NCBI GenBank assembly: GCA_022822405.1
Contig: JAJEBT010000141.1
Coordinates: 1-56,137 of the forward strand
DNA length: 56,137 nucleotides
From: Alphaproteobacteria bacterium
GTDB taxonomy: Bacteria; Pseudomonadota; Alphaproteobacteria; MPNO01; UBA830
Direction: 5' to 3'
In this document: positions 27,648-37,466 of the stretch, piece by piece
How the letters are laid out: every line of letters starts with the position of its first letter
Numbering within the stretch: position 1 is the stretch's first letter
Position numbers and translations under genes: made by a program
The notes under the pieces: model-generated
Database searches by the model: none
The model's input: the letters and a program-made list of their open reading frames with translations, nothing else
What the model was told of the DNA's origin: nothing

Positions 27648-28559
27648 TCACTGCCTCGGAGCGCCCCGCTTCAGGCGCAGGGCGCGGGCGTAGACGTCCG
27701 TCCGTGGACGTCCGGTTGCCGCGGCGACGTCCGCGGCGGCATCGCGCACAGACTGGATTGAGAGTGCTTCGTCGAGCAGGGCTTCGACTTCGGCGTCGGA
27801 AACTGCCTTCGGCGCCCGCCCCTCCACGACGATGACGACCTCTCCCTTCGGCGGCCCTCCGGCGTACTCTTCCGCGAGTGCCGAAAGGTCGCCGCGGCGG
27901 ATCTCCTCATGCAGCTTTGTCAGCTCCCGCGCCACTGCGGCGCGGCGCTCGCCGAACACCTTGCGCATGTCCCGGAGCGCGGACGCCAGGCGGCGCGGAG
28001 ATTCGAGAAATATCAGGGTTGCACGGAGATCCGCGAATTCCGCCAGGAAATCCCGGCGCGCTCCGGGCCGAGCCGGCGGATAACCGGCGACCAGGAAGCG
28101 ATCGCTGGGAAGGCCTGAGACGACGAGCGCCGCCAGCGGCGACGACGGCCCCGGCGCGCAGGTCACCATGATCCCGGCCTCGACGGCCTCGCGCACCAGC
28201 TTGTATCCGGGGTCCGACACCAGCGGCGTTCCAGCGTCCGACACCAGCGCCACCAGCGCGCCTTCTCCGAGACGCCGGACGAGGTCGGCGCGGACACCAG
28301 CCGGGCTGTGATCGTGGTAGGACGTCAGCTTCGCCCGCAAGCCGAACGCCTTCAGCATGCGGCCGGTGCGGCGCGTGTCCTCGCACGCGACAAGGTCGGC
28401 GGCCTGAAGGACGCCTGCCGCCCGGGCGCTAAGGTCGCCGAGATTGCCTATCGGCGTGGCGACGATCCAGAGGCCGGGCGCGAACGCCTCCGGTTTACCG
28501 CTCGGGAGGGTGCCTGTAGGGTGCGCAGTGCCGGGATCTTGGGGATCGGGAACTGACAA
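27648..28559 (-). CDS. rsmI: 16S rRNA (cytidine1402-2'-O)-methyltransferase
   Basis: A 303-residue tetrapyrrole-methylase-fold enzyme that 2'-O-methylates C1402 of 16S rRNA. GLWIVATPIGNLGDLSARA at the N-terminus, EDTRRTGRMLKAFG, and VALVSDAGTPLVSDPGYKLVREA are diagnostic. The only usable start before the conserved region is a TTG at 28559, with GCGAGG at suitable distance; an in-frame stop lies just upstream. This TTG shares its first base with the ATG of the divergent lpoA-like gene, so the two coding regions touch back to back. Confidence 0.94.
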   Translation of the reverse strand: MSVPDPQDPGTAHPTGTLPSGKPEAFAPGLWIVATPIGNLGDLSARAAGVLQAADLVACEDTRRTGRMLKAFGLRAKLTSYHDHSPAGVRADLVRRLGEGALVALVSDAGTPLVSDPGYKLVREAVEAGIMVTCAPGPSSPLAALVVSGLPSDRFLVAGYPPARPGARRDFLAEFADLRATLIFLESPRRLASALRDMRKVFGERRAAVARELTKLHEEIRRGDLSALAEEYAGGPPKGEVVIVVEGRAPKAVSDAEVEALLDEALSIQSVRDAAADVAAATGRPRTDVYARALRLKRGAPRQ

Positions 28560-29788
28560 TGAGGGCCTCGCTCGACAGCCGGCTCAACGTGGCGCGGATG
28601 CTCGCCCTGGCGGCCATGGTCGCGCTGGCAGCGGCTGACTGCCACAATAGGGGAGCCGCAGCGTCAGGCAAGCAGGGCGACGCACCGGCAACAGCTGCGG
28701 CCGTTGTCGATGCGTCGAAGCGGCAGGCGCGGGAGGTTGTCGACGGCCGCGTTCGCGTCGCACTTCTGCTGCCGCTGAGCGGCCGGCACGCGGAAATCGG
28801 CAGGGGCCTCCTCGACGCGGCGCTGCTCGCCCAGTTCAGCTTCGCCGATGACGGCTTCGTGCTGATGCCGTTCGACACTGCGGGATCGGCGGCCGGCGGC
28901 GCCCTTGCCGCCCGGGATGCCGTTGCGGCGGGGGCCGGTCTGATCATCGGGCCGGTGTTTTCCGAGGTCGTGGCAGCGGCCGCCCCGGCCGCCCTCGAAG
29001 CCGGCGTCAACATGCTGGCCTTCTCCAACGACAGCGCGGTTGCCCAGCCGGGGGTTTATCTCGCCGGGCTGCTGCCGGAAACGCAGATCGCGCGGGTGGT
29101 CGACTATTCCTTGCGCCGGGGGCTGCGAAGATTCGCGGCATTGCTGCCGGCCGGGCCCTTCGGCCGGCGGGTCGGCGAGGCGCTTCGCGCCGCTCTGGCG
29201 GGCACGAGCGGTCGGCTCGTCGTGACGCGCCATTTCGGCACCGATGCCGGTGCCGGGGATGCGCGCGAGGCGGTCCGGGCCCTGAAGGCTGCACGCGACG
29301 GCAGCCTGCGCTTCGACACGCTTGTCGTTGCCGCCAGCGGCGACCGGCTTTCGGAGCTGGCCGCGCAACTCGGATATTTCGATCTGGACGCGGCCCGGGT
29401 CCGGTTTCTCGGTCTAGCCAACTGGTCGTCGCCGCGGACCGGGCAGGAGCCAGCCCTGGTCGGCAGCTGGTTTGCTGCCGTGCCGCATGCGCACGGCGCC
29501 GAATTCCGGAAATCCTTCGAACAAGCGTTCGGTACGCTGCCGCCCCCGCTGGCGGCAGCCGCCTACGACATGGCGGCGCTGGCCGCGATCGGAGCGCCGG
29601 CGGCGGGACAGACGCCGTTCGATCGGGCCATGCTGACCGGCGCCGATGGATTTGCGGGCGCAGGCGGCGTGTTCCGGTTCCTCGCGAACGGCATGTCGCA
29701 ATATCTCCTCGAGGTTCGCGAGGTGGACTCCCGCGGCAGCCGTGTCCTGGAACCAGCTCGCCGCACCTTCGGTCCCGGCGGCGAATGA
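28559..29788 (+). CDS. penicillin-binding-protein activator (LpoA-like)
   Basis: A 409-residue exported protein with a type I periplasmic-binding fold: RVRVALLLPLSGRHAEIGRGLLDAALLAQF at about residues 62-91 and GLIIGPVFSEVVAAAAPAALEAGVNMLAFSND further on. Such proteins are LpoA-like activators of class A penicillin-binding proteins and commonly lie divergent to rsmI. Residues 14-28 form a hydrophobic leader ending in Cys28 (LAAADC); the Asp before Cys departs from the standard lipobox, so lipidation is uncertain. The ATG at 28559 abuts the rsmI TTG; an internal ATG (Met14) would shorten the leader. Confidence 0.85.
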   Translation: MRASLDSRLNVARMLALAAMVALAAADCHNRGAAASGKQGDAPATAAAVVDASKRQAREVVDGRVRVALLLPLSGRHAEIGRGLLDAALLAQFSFADDGFVLMPFDTAGSAAGGALAARDAVAAGAGLIIGPVFSEVVAAAAPAALEAGVNMLAFSNDSAVAQPGVYLAGLLPETQIARVVDYSLRRGLRRFAALLPAGPFGRRVGEALRAALAGTSGRLVVTRHFGTDAGAGDAREAVRALKAARDGSLRFDTLVVAASGDRLSELAAQLGYFDLDAARVRFLGLANWSSPRTGQEPALVGSWFAAVPHAHGAEFRKSFEQAFGTLPPPLAAAAYDMAALAAIGAPAAGQTPFDRAMLTGADGFAGAGGVFRFLANGMSQYLLEVREVDSRGSRVLEPARRTFGPGGE

Positions 29789-29833
29789 GTCTGGGATCGC
29801 GTCCGGCCGGAATGGCCGGCGGCGACCCGGATT

Positions 29834-31063
29834 TCAGCCGGCTGTCCGTGCCGTGTTGGCTTCGGGGGGCGCGGTTGGCGCAAGGGCGGCGATCAGGGAA
29901 TCCAGGCACCGCATGCCGGCCCGGGTGGCCTTGAGCGCGTCGTCGTCGAGCCGGACCAGCCCCTCCTGTTCGAGGGCGGCCACGACCTCCATGTCGAGCC
30001 GTGCCTCGAGCGGTTCGCCGGTCGCCCTGAGAAACGCGCTCCGGCCCACGCCCGACACGAGGCGGAGACCGGTGATCAGGAGTTCGTCGAGCCGGCTCGC
30101 CCGATCGACCGGTACGCGCATCCGGGTGCCGTGACCGTTGGCGCGAACGGCCGCCAGCCACGCCGCCGGCCCCGGGATCTGTTCCGTGGCATGGCGCACT
30201 CCCGCCACTTCGATCCGGCCGTGGGCGCCGGGGCCGATGCCGGCATAGTCTTCGCCCTGCCAGCTGAGCATGTTGTGCCGGCACTCTCCGCCGGGGACGG
30301 CATGGTTGGAGACCTCGTAGAACGGATAGCCGGCGGCGTCGGTGACGGCATGGGTGGCGTCCATCAGCCCGAGTGCGTCGTCGTCATCGGGAAGCTCGAA
30401 GGCGCCCTCGCGATGCGCGGCGAAGAACGCGGTCCCCTTCTCGATGGCAAGCTGGTAGAGCGACAGGTGGTCGCCGGCGAGGTTCAGGGCTGTCCGCAGA
30501 CGCTCCCGCCACTGTCCCGGCTGCTGGCCGGGAAGTGCGTAGATCAGGTCGAACGAATAGCGATCGAAAAGGCGCGCTGCCGCCTCGACGGCGCGCCGGC
30601 CCTCAGCGGCGTCATGAGCCCGTCCGAGGAAGGCGAGCTCGGCGTCGCTGAAGGACTGCACGCCGATCGACAGGCGATTGATGCCGGCCGCCCTGAAGTC
30701 CGCGAGCTTCGAGGTTTCTGCCGAAGAGGGGTTGGCCTCCAGGGTCGTTTCGAGATCGTCCGCCACAGTCCAGTGGCGGGCAGCCCGTTCGAGAAGGTTG
30801 CCGACGATGCGCGGCGGCATGAGGGACGGCGTGCCGCCGCCGAAGAAGACGGTCCTGAGCGTACGGGCGCCGGCGACCGCGGCGTAATGATCGAGCTCAT
30901 CGAGCAATGCCGCCTGCCACGCGGCCTCGTCGACGAAGCTCTCGACATGACTGTTGAAGTCGCAGTACGGGCATTTCGCCACGCAGAAAGGCCAATGGAC
31001 ATAGAGCGAGACGCCGCGCTCCTCCGGCGCGGCGCCGTTGCGGGGCGTGGCCGGCAGGGTCAT
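29834..31063 (-). CDS. hemW: haem chaperone HemW (radical SAM, CPDH-like)
   Basis: A 409-residue radical SAM protein with C-x3-C-x2-C cluster motif at C27, C31, C34 (HWPFCVAKCPYCDF) and the GGGTPS motif in VFFGGGTPSLMPP. The SVQSF-type segment (LSIGVQSFSDAELAFLGR), the central GQQPGQWRERLRTAL and the C-terminal HemW domain follow. HemW binds haem and S-adenosylmethionine and is thought to deliver haem to membrane proteins; it lacks the extra Cys of true HemN (CxxxCxxC without C-terminal C). The ATG overlaps the rdgB stop by one base (TGATG). Confidence 0.92.
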   Translation of the reverse strand: MTLPATPRNGAAPEERGVSLYVHWPFCVAKCPYCDFNSHVESFVDEAAWQAALLDELDHYAAVAGARTLRTVFFGGGTPSLMPPRIVGNLLERAARHWTVADDLETTLEANPSSAETSKLADFRAAGINRLSIGVQSFSDAELAFLGRAHDAAEGRRAVEAAARLFDRYSFDLIYALPGQQPGQWRERLRTALNLAGDHLSLYQLAIEKGTAFFAAHREGAFELPDDDDALGLMDATHAVTDAAGYPFYEVSNHAVPGGECRHNMLSWQGEDYAGIGPGAHGRIEVAGVRHATEQIPGPAAWLAAVRANGHGTRMRVPVDRASRLDELLITGLRLVSGVGRSAFLRATGEPLEARLDMEVVAALEQEGLVRLDDDALKATRAGMRCLDSLIAALAPTAPPEANTARTAG

Positions 31064-31668
31064 CACGGGACGGGCGGCAGGCAGGCGGCGACGAGCTGGC
31101 GAAAGGCGTCTGCGCGGTGGCTCCTCGAATGCTTGTCCGCCGGCGCGATCTCGCCGAAGGTCGCAGCGTCCCCGGCCGCGACGAATATCGGATCGTACCC
31201 GAAACCCCGCGTGCCGCGGGGCGGCCATACGATGCTGCCAGACACCGAGCCTTCGAAGATCTCGGCATGTCCGTCCGGCCAGGCCAGTGCCAGGGCGCAG
31301 ACGAACTGCGCCTGCCGGTTGGGCGCCGACCCCATCGCCTCGTGAACCCGTGCCATCGCGGCGGCGAAGTCCCTCTCCGGACCGGCCCATCGCGCAGAAC
31401 GGATTCCCGGCGCGCCGCCGAGGGCCTCGACGGCGAGGCCGGAATCGTCGGCCAGCGCCGGCCGCCCGGAAACGTCCGCCGCGGCCGCGGCCTTGAGATG
31501 CGCGTTGGCGGCAAAGCTGTCGCCCGTTTCCTCCGGCTCGGGGAGCCCGAGGTCTCCGGCGCTTGCGATCTCGATCGGCCACGGCGCAAGAAGTTCGGAT
31601 ATTTCGCGAATCTTCCCCGCGTTGTGGCTCGCAACCACGAGACGGCCGTCGGCGAGGCGCCTGGGCAT
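31063..31668 (-). CDS. rdgB: XTP/dITP diphosphatase
   Basis: A 201-residue HAM1-family pyrophosphatase that removes inosine and xanthosine triphosphates. [14 protein letters not shown] is the N-terminal nucleotide-binding motif, [13 protein letters not shown] the catalytic acidic motif, [11 protein letters not shown] the G-G/D motif, and [10 protein letters not shown] the base-recognition motif. It is coupled to hemW by a one-base overlap and lies 4 bp after rph; rph-rdgB-hemW is a standard alphaproteobacterial operon next to hrcA. Confidence 0.96.
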   Translation of the reverse strand: MPRRLADGRLVVASHNAGKIREISELLAPWPIEIASAGDLGLPEPEETGDSFAANAHLKAAAAADVSGRPALADDSGLAVEALGGAPGIRSARWAGPERDFAAAMARVHEAMGSAPNRQAQFVCALALAWPDGHAEIFEGSVSGSIVWPPRGTRGFGYDPIFVAAGDAATFGEIAPADKHSRSHRADAFRQLVAACLPPVP

Positions 31669-31672
31669 TCCG

Positions 31673-32398
31673 TCACGCCCCGTCGCCGGCGAGCGCCTTG
31701 CGCTGGATGGCCGTCAACTCGTTCACGCCCCCCTTCGCGAGCTCCAGGAGTTGCAGGAACGCCGCTTCGCCGAAGGCGGCCTTTTCGGCGGTGCCCTGGA
31801 TCTCGACGATGTCGCCGTCGCCGGTCAGCACGAAATTGGCGTCGGCGTCGGCGGACGAGTCCTCGGCGTAGTCGAGATCGAGCACCGGGGCGCCGCGATA
31901 GATGCCGCAGGAGACGGCCGCAACGGACATCCCAAGCGGGTCGCGGGCGACGGCGCCCGACTTCGACAGGCCATCGACGGCAATCCTGAGGGCGACCCAG
32001 GCACCGGTCACCGCCGCCGTCCGGGTTCCGCCGTCCGCCTGGATGACGTCGCAGTCGACCCGGATCTGGCGTTCGCCGAGCGCCCGGAGATCTGTCACGG
32101 CCCGGAGAGCCCGGCCGATGAGGCGCTGAATCTCAAGGGTGCGGCCCGACTGCCGCCCGCGCGCCGCCTCGCGATCCGTCCGCTCATGCGTCGAGCGTGG
32201 AAGCATGCCATATTCTGCGGTGACCCAGCCCGAACCGGTGTTGCGGAGAAAGGGCGGGACACGGGTCTCCACGCTGGCATTGCACAGCACGACGGTCCCG
32301 CCGAAGCGTGCCAGGCAGGATCCTTCGGCGTATGGCGTGAATCCGGTCTCGAGCGTCACCTGACGCATTTCGTCCGAAGCGCGGCCGGATGGGCGCAT
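31673..32398 (-). CDS. rph: ribonuclease PH
   Basis: A 241-residue phosphorolytic 3'-5' exoribonuclease that trims tRNA 3' ends. [74 protein letters not shown] and the [18 protein letters not shown] active-site block are full-length and intact. The start at 32398 is fixed by a perfect AAGGAGGA Shine-Dalgarno (32401-32410 region, minus strand), the strongest in the window. It is divergent from hrcA; 232 bp lie between the two coding starts. An open frame running on to 32758 is not coding. Confidence 0.97.
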   Translation of the reverse strand: MRPSGRASDEMRQVTLETGFTPYAEGSCLARFGGTVVLCNASVETRVPPFLRNTGSGWVTAEYGMLPRSTHERTDREAARGRQSGRTLEIQRLIGRALRAVTDLRALGERQIRVDCDVIQADGGTRTAAVTGAWVALRIAVDGLSKSGAVARDPLGMSVAAVSCGIYRGAPVLDLDYAEDSSADADANFVLTGDGDIVEIQGTAEKAAFGEAAFLQLLELAKGGVNELTAIQRKALAGDGA

Positions 32399-32580
32399 GT
32401 CTTCCTCCTTCGCATGATCGCGGCGAGGCCGCGTGGGGCCGCTGTGGACACGGCCGTGCGGAGCCATCGGATCGCGGGCTGGCGCAGCGGGCTGTCCGTT
32501 TTCCGAAATCCGGCAGGGCCGCGACATGGCCGAAGACGCCATGATCCTGTGGCGCATACCCCGGAAGAGGCGCAGCATCG

Positions 32581-32608
32581 TTGACAACAAATGATCGGCG
32601 ACTATATT
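32581..32608 (+). promoter_or_regulatory. sigma-70-type promoter of hrcA
   Basis: TTGACA (32581-32586, perfect) and TATATT (32603-32608, five of six) with a 16-bp spacer sit just before hrcA. Transcription would start near 32615, leaving a leader of only about 7-16 nt before the GTG or ATG start. No CIRCE inverted repeat (TTAGCACTC half-site) is visible around it. Confidence 0.55.
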
Positions 32609-32630
32609 CCGCGACCGGTTGGTGATCAAG

Positions 32631-33689
32631 ATGAACGGCACAAATTCCGGCCTGATCGAGTCCCTGAACGAGAGATCCCGCGAAGTCTTCCGAGAGATCG
32701 TGGAAAGCTTCATGGCTACGGGGTCTCCGGTAGGGTCGCGGACCTTGTCGCGCCGCATTCACAGCCCGCTCTCGGCCGCGACCATCCGCAATGTCATGGC
32801 GGACCTGGAAGACATGGGGCTGCTATACGCGCCCCATACCTCGGCCGGCCGGCTTCCGACCGAGAAAGGCCTGCGCCTGTTCGTGGACGGCCTCCTCGAG
32901 ATCGGCGATCTCAGCGCCCAGGAACAGATGAACATCGAAGCGCAGTGCACCAGCCACGGCACGAGCCTCCAGGAGGCGCTTGCCGAAGCGACCTCCATGC
33001 TTTCCGGGCTTGCGCACTGTGCCGGGCTGGTCGCCGTGCCCAAGACGGAACGGCCGCTCCGGCACATGGAGTTCGTCAATCTCCATGACGGGCGGGCGCT
33101 GGCGGTTCTGGTGACCGACGACGGCTTCGTCGAAAATCGCGTCGTCGACATACCTCCCGGGACGCCGCTATCGTCGCTGACCCGGGCCGGGAACTATCTC
33201 AATGGGCGCTTTGCCGGGCGCACCCTCGAGGAGGTGCGCGCCGTGATTGCCCGCGAAATCGAGCGGCAACGGGCGGAGCTCGACGAAATCACTGCCCGGC
33301 TGGTCGAGGCCGGCCTCGCCGCGTGGGCGGGGGACCAGAGGTCCGGTGGAGCGCTGATCGTCAAGGGCCAGGCCCGGCTTCTCGACGAGGTGGCGGCCGT
33401 TCAGGATCTCGATCGCGTGCGCAACCTGTTCGAATCGCTCGAGAACGACGAACTCATTGCCGGGCTTCTGGAAATCACCGACAACGCGGACGGCGTCCAG
33501 ATCTTCATCGGCGCAGAAAACACGCTGTTCGACCAGAGCGGATGTTCCCTCATCGTTGCGCCGCTCAAGGGCGACCAGCAGACGCTTGTCGGCGCGATCG
33601 GCGTCATCGGGCCGACGCGCCTGAACTACGCCCGCATAATCCCCATGGTCGACTACACGGCCAAGGTCATCGACCGGCTCATCGGTTGA
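32631..33689 (+). CDS. hrcA: heat-inducible transcription repressor HrcA
   Basis: A 352-residue repressor that classically binds the CIRCE operator with help from GroEL. The N-terminal winged-helix region reads [65 protein letters not shown], which is unmistakable, and the C-terminal half has [20 protein letters not shown] and [23 protein letters not shown]. Starts at GTG 32622 or TTG 32619 are also in frame; ATG 32631 is used. grpE follows after 25 bp. HrcA target sites are not seen in this window and may be at groESL elsewhere. Confidence 0.95.
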   Translation: MNGTNSGLIESLNERSREVFREIVESFMATGSPVGSRTLSRRIHSPLSAATIRNVMADLEDMGLLYAPHTSAGRLPTEKGLRLFVDGLLEIGDLSAQEQMNIEAQCTSHGTSLQEALAEATSMLSGLAHCAGLVAVPKTERPLRHMEFVNLHDGRALAVLVTDDGFVENRVVDIPPGTPLSSLTRAGNYLNGRFAGRTLEEVRAVIAREIERQRAELDEITARLVEAGLAAWAGDQRSGGALIVKGQARLLDEVAAVQDLDRVRNLFESLENDELIAGLLEITDNADGVQIFIGAENTLFDQSGCSLIVAPLKGDQQTLVGAIGVIGPTRLNYARIIPMVDYTAKVIDRLIG

Positions 33690-33714
33690 GACAGGGAAGG
33701 AGAGAAGGAGAATC

Positions 33715-34383
33715 GTGATCACTCCCGAGAACCAGACCGGAAAACCCGAGGATGAGGCACCGGAGGCGGCGGCCTCCGACGCCGATGTCGACGCTGCCGC
33801 CGCTTCGCCGCCCGAGACCGGCGGAGACGTGCCGGCGGCTGCCGACGACGACCGGGGCGACATCGGCGAAGCCGCCCCGCCGGCGGACGAGGCGCCGGAA
33901 GACCCGGCGCCCGAAGACGAGGTCGCGGACCTCAAGGACAAGCTCCTCCGCACGCTTGCGGACATGGAGAACCTGCGCCGCCGTTCCCAGAAGGAGCGCC
34001 AGGATGCGCTCCGTTACGGCGCATCCGGCTTTGCGCTCGAAATCCTGACGGTGGCGGACAATCTGCGCCGCGCGCTCGAATCCGCGCCGGCGGACGATGA
34101 TCCGGAAGACGGCAGCCTGGCCGGATTCGTCGAGGGCGTCGAGCTGACCGAGAAGAGCCTGCATGCCGCGCTCGAACGGCAGGGCGTGCGAAGGCTAGAG
34201 CCGGAGGGCGACAAGTTCGACCCGCAATTCCACGAGGCAATGCTCGAAGTTCCCGCCGCCAACGTGGCGCCGGGCACCGTGGTGCAGGTTCTCGAAACCG
34301 GCTACGTGATCCATGACCGGCTGTTGCGTCCGGCCAAGGTGTCCGTCGCCAAGGCGGCGCCCGAGGACGAGCCTCAGGAGTGA
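33715..34383 (+). CDS. grpE: nucleotide-exchange factor GrpE
   Basis: A 222-residue DnaK cochaperone. The first about 65 residues are acidic, rich in Pro/Ala/Glu/Asp and likely disordered. The conserved part starts at LKDKLLRTLADMENLRRRSQKERQDALRYG (long coiled-coil helix) and includes FDPQFHEAMLEVPAANVAPGTVVQVLETGYVIHDRLLRPAKVSVAK (beta wing). A strong AGAAGGAG precedes a GTG start. The gene is transcribed with hrcA, while its last 10 bp overlap the 3' end of a DUF1848 gene on the opposite strand. Confidence 0.96.
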   Translation: MITPENQTGKPEDEAPEAAASDADVDAAAASPPETGGDVPAAADDDRGDIGEAAPPADEAPEDPAPEDEVADLKDKLLRTLADMENLRRRSQKERQDALRYGASGFALEILTVADNLRRALESAPADDDPEDGSLAGFVEGVELTEKSLHAALERQGVRRLEPEGDKFDPQFHEAMLEVPAANVAPGTVVQVLETGYVIHDRLLRPAKVSVAKAAPEDEPQE

Positions 34384-35264
34384 CTCCGGGCGGCGTCCGG
34401 CGCTGCATCGCCAGCTTTCGACCCTTTCAGCGCGCGGACCGCGCGGCCGTGGTCCGAGACCGCGTAGCAGTAGACGCAACCGTGGGCGCAGCTGTCGTAG
34501 GCGCCGATATCCCGGCTCTCGGCGCACAGGCAGCCCGGCCGATTCCCCTTCTGCCGCGCCGGGATGTCGCGGCCCGCGACATCCGCGAGGCGCGTGGCAT
34601 CGATGCAACGGGCCGGGAGCGCGGAAGACACCGTGAACCCGGGCTGGCTGCAGACCGTGAGTTGCATGCCGAACTCCGCCGCGCATGCCGCCAGGCGGGC
34701 GCAGAGACGGCGTTTTTCCTCAGTTTCCGGATCACGCCACGAGAAGCCGTTCCGGCGCCCGGCATCGTCGAGCCGCCGGCGGGTCTTGCGGTAGATGTGG
34801 GCAAACGAGACCACGCACTCATCGACGGTGCCGCAGAGCCCTGCCGCGAGGCGCGAGAAATTCCGTTCGTGCCAGTCGGCCGGGGTCAGCGACGTGATCA
34901 CGACCGGATCGTAGCGCCACACAACCGAGCGCCGGCCGTGGCGCGCGGCCAGTTCGGCCATCTGCGCCGTCGCATCCTCCGGCCGTATGGTATGGGCATC
35001 GAGGGCGCGCGGGTACCCGGTTGCCGTGAACTGGACGACGAACGGAACGCGAAGCGACGACACGCGTTCCAGCGCGCCGGCGAAGGGGGCGGCATTCCGC
35101 GTCCAGAACACGAAGCCGTCGACCCTTTGCGGCCGCAGGTCGACGCGGTAGGGCGCACCGCCATACGGGTTCGCGACCTCGCAGGAGCCGGCCGCAAGGC
35201 ATCTTCCGAACCAGTCGGCGTGGAAGGCCGGGATATCGGTGCGATAACTGGCGGAGACGATCAT
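34374..35264 (-). CDS. DUF1848 family protein (Cys-rich C-terminus, possible radical SAM-like)
   Basis: A 296-residue protein opening with IVSASYRTDIPAFHADWFGRCL, a family signature, and containing FVFWTRNAAPF and VVWRYDPVV. Near the C-terminus is a cysteine cluster, CLCAESRDIGAYDSCAHGCVYCYA, whose spacing suggests an iron-sulphur site; the family is sometimes linked to radical SAM/photolyase-like proteins but its role is not known to me. It stands on the minus strand between grpE and dnaK, ending 10 bp inside grpE and starting about 180 bp before dnaK, an unusual interruption of a heat-shock cluster. Confidence 0.8.
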   Translation of the reverse strand: MIVSASYRTDIPAFHADWFGRCLAAGSCEVANPYGGAPYRVDLRPQRVDGFVFWTRNAAPFAGALERVSSLRVPFVVQFTATGYPRALDAHTIRPEDATAQMAELAARHGRRSVVWRYDPVVITSLTPADWHERNFSRLAAGLCGTVDECVVSFAHIYRKTRRRLDDAGRRNGFSWRDPETEEKRRLCARLAACAAEFGMQLTVCSQPGFTVSSALPARCIDATRLADVAGRDIPARQKGNRPGCLCAESRDIGAYDSCAHGCVYCYAVSDHGRAVRALKGSKAGDAAPDAARSHS

Positions 35265-35315
35265 GCCGGCGATCCGAACGCTTTGTTCCTGGCCTCCGGT
35301 AGCGGCCCGATACCA

Positions 35316-35347
35316 CTTGTAAGGCCAGCGGAGGCTCCCTATATAGG
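35316..35347 (+). promoter_or_regulatory. RpoH (sigma-32) heat-shock promoter of dnaK
   Basis: CTTG at 35316-35319 and CCTATATAGG at 35338-35347 are separated by 18 bp, an exact fit to the alphaproteobacterial heat-shock promoter pattern CTTG-N(17-18)-CYTATNTNNG as I recall it. It lies about 95 bp upstream of dnaK, within the gap left after the DUF1848 start. Confidence 0.7.
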
Positions 35348-35441
35348 TTGCATCACCGAAATCACGGTATCATGAACTCTTAGCGGGCTCACGTCCCGAC
35401 AGGTCGCGGCTGTGGCGGCCCGGGGGTTTGCGAGGTGGGAA

Positions 35442-37376
35442 ATGGGCAAGGCGATAGGCATTGATCTGGGCACGACGAACTCCTGCGTCTCCGTCATGGA
35501 CGGCAGCGACGCCAGGGTCATCGAGAATACGGAGGGCGCGCGGACCACGCCGTCGATGGTGGCCTTCACCGACGGCGACGAACGGCTCGTCGGCCAGGCT
35601 GCGAAACGGCAGGCGGTAACCAATCCCGCAAAGACCCTGTTCGCGATCAAGCGGCTCATAGGCCGTCCGTTCGACGATCCGACGACGAGGAAGGACCAGG
35701 ACCTGGTGCCCTACAAGATCGTCAAGGCCGACAACGGGGACGCCTGGGTCGAGGCGGGCGGAGAGAGCTATTCCCCGAGCCAGATTTCCGCCTTCATTCT
35801 TCAGAAGATGAAGGAAACGGCAGAAGCGTTTCTTGGCGAAGACATCACGGAAGCGGTCGTGACCGTGCCCGCCTATTTCAATGACTCGCAACGCCAGGCA
35901 ACGAAAGATGCCGGGCGGATTGCCGGGCTTGACGTCCTTCGCATCATCAACGAGCCGACGGCAGCGGCCCTGGCCTATGGGCTCGAGAAGAAGGAGAGCG
36001 GCACGATTGCCGTGTACGATCTCGGCGGCGGCACCTTCGACGTGTCCATCCTCGAGATCGGCGACGGCGTGTTCGAAGTCAAGTCGACCAACGGCGACAC
36101 GTTCCTGGGCGGCGAGGATTTCGATGCCCGGATCATCGAATATCTCGCCGACGAGTTCCGGAAGGAGCACGGGATCGACCTGCGCGAGGACAAGCTGGCG
36201 CTTCAGCGCCTGAAGGAGGCGGCCGAAAAAGCCAAGATCGAGCTGTCGTCCTCGGGGCAGACGGAAGCCAACCTGCCGTTCATCACCGCCGACCAGACCG
36301 GTCCCAAGCACCTGAACATCAAGCTGACGCGGGCCAAATTCGAAGCCCTCGTCGACGATCTCATCGAGCGCACCGTCGGACCCTGCCGGGCCGCTCTCAA
36401 GGATGCGTCGCTCTCGGCCGGCGAGGTCGACGAGGTGATCCTCGTCGGCGGCATGACCCGCATGCCCAAGGTCATCGAGACGGTGAAGAATTTCTTCGGC
36501 CGCGAACCGCATCGCGGCGTCAATCCCGACGAGGTGGTGGCCATCGGCGCGGCCATTCAGGCCGGCGTACTCAAGGGAGATGTCAAGGACGTGCTGCTGC
36601 TCGACGTCACGCCGCTGTCGCTTGGCATCGAGACCCTCGGCGGCGTGTTCACCCGCCTGATCGACCGCAACACGACGATTCCGACCAAGAAGAGCCAGGT
36701 GTTCTCGACCGCCGAGGACAACCAGAACGCGGTCACCATCCGGGTGTTCCAGGGTGAGCGCGAGATGGCGGCGGACAACAAGCTGCTCGGCCAGTTCGAT
36801 CTCGTCGGCATTCCGCCGGCGCCGCGCGGGGGGCCGCAGATCGAGGTTGCCTTCGACATCGATGCCAACGGCATCGTCAATGTCTCGGCCAAGGACAAGG
36901 CGACCAACAAGGAGCAGACGATCCGCATCCAGGCCTCGGGCGGGCTGTCGGACGAGGACATCGAGAAGATGGTGGCAGAGGCCGAACAGCACGCCGCCGA
37001 GGACCAGAAGCGCCGTCGCCTTGTCGATGTCCGCAACCACGCAGACAGCCTGATATATACCACCGAGAAGGCGCTTGCCGATCATGGCGAGGCCGTGTCC
37101 GAGGACGACAAGTCGGCGATCGAAGCTGCCGTCGCGGATCTCAAGCTGGCGATGGACGGCGAAGACGCGGATGCGATCGAGGCCAAGGCTGACGCGCTTG
37201 CGCAAGTCTCCCAGAAACTGGGGGAGGCGATGTACAAGGCCCAGCAGGAACAGGCCTCCGCCGGCGGCGATGGCGAGGCGGCGGGGACCGCGGGTCCGGG
37301 AGCGGACGACCCGTCTGTCGTCGATGCCGATTTCGAGGAGGTCGACGGCGATCCTCCGAAGGACAGCAACGGCTGA
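35442..37376 (+). CDS. dnaK: molecular chaperone DnaK (Hsp70)
   Basis: A 644-residue Hsp70. The nucleotide-binding domain begins [19 protein letters not shown] and includes [37 protein letters not shown] and [15 protein letters not shown]; the substrate domain includes [17 protein letters not shown] and [17 protein letters not shown]; the end is a disordered acidic tail with [13 protein letters not shown] 35442 follows a GAGGTGGGA site; an in-frame start ten codons upstream is not family-like. It is the first gene of dnaK-dnaJ and is preceded by an RpoH-type promoter. Confidence 0.98.
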   Translation: MGKAIGIDLGTTNSCVSVMDGSDARVIENTEGARTTPSMVAFTDGDERLVGQAAKRQAVTNPAKTLFAIKRLIGRPFDDPTTRKDQDLVPYKIVKADNGDAWVEAGGESYSPSQISAFILQKMKETAEAFLGEDITEAVVTVPAYFNDSQRQATKDAGRIAGLDVLRIINEPTAAALAYGLEKKESGTIAVYDLGGGTFDVSILEIGDGVFEVKSTNGDTFLGGEDFDARIIEYLADEFRKEHGIDLREDKLALQRLKEAAEKAKIELSSSGQTEANLPFITADQTGPKHLNIKLTRAKFEALVDDLIERTVGPCRAALKDASLSAGEVDEVILVGGMTRMPKVIETVKNFFGREPHRGVNPDEVVAIGAAIQAGVLKGDVKDVLLLDVTPLSLGIETLGGVFTRLIDRNTTIPTKKSQVFSTAEDNQNAVTIRVFQGEREMAADNKLLGQFDLVGIPPAPRGGPQIEVAFDIDANGIVNVSAKDKATNKEQTIRIQASGGLSDEDIEKMVAEAEQHAAEDQKRRRLVDVRNHADSLIYTTEKALADHGEAVSEDDKSAIEAAVADLKLAMDGEDADAIEAKADALAQVSQKLGEAMYKAQQEQASAGGDGEAAGTAGPGADDPSVVDADFEEVDGDPPKDSNG

Positions 37377-37466
37377 GCGCGCGTCCGCGTGCTCCGCCAA
37401 CACCTTGCCGGACGGCCCACGGTGGCGGCGGTCCACCGCGTCGCGACTGACCGGGGACGGTGAGCG

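Noticed and set aside
29796..29825. GC hairpin (CCGGCC..GGCCGG) between the lpoA-like gene and hemW as a bidirectional terminator
   Set aside because: The stem is only six base pairs and no T-run follows on either strand, so termination cannot be claimed.
32399..32630. CIRCE operator between rph and hrcA
   Set aside because: I looked for TTAGCACTC and its complement in the gap and found no pair at the expected nine-base spacing.
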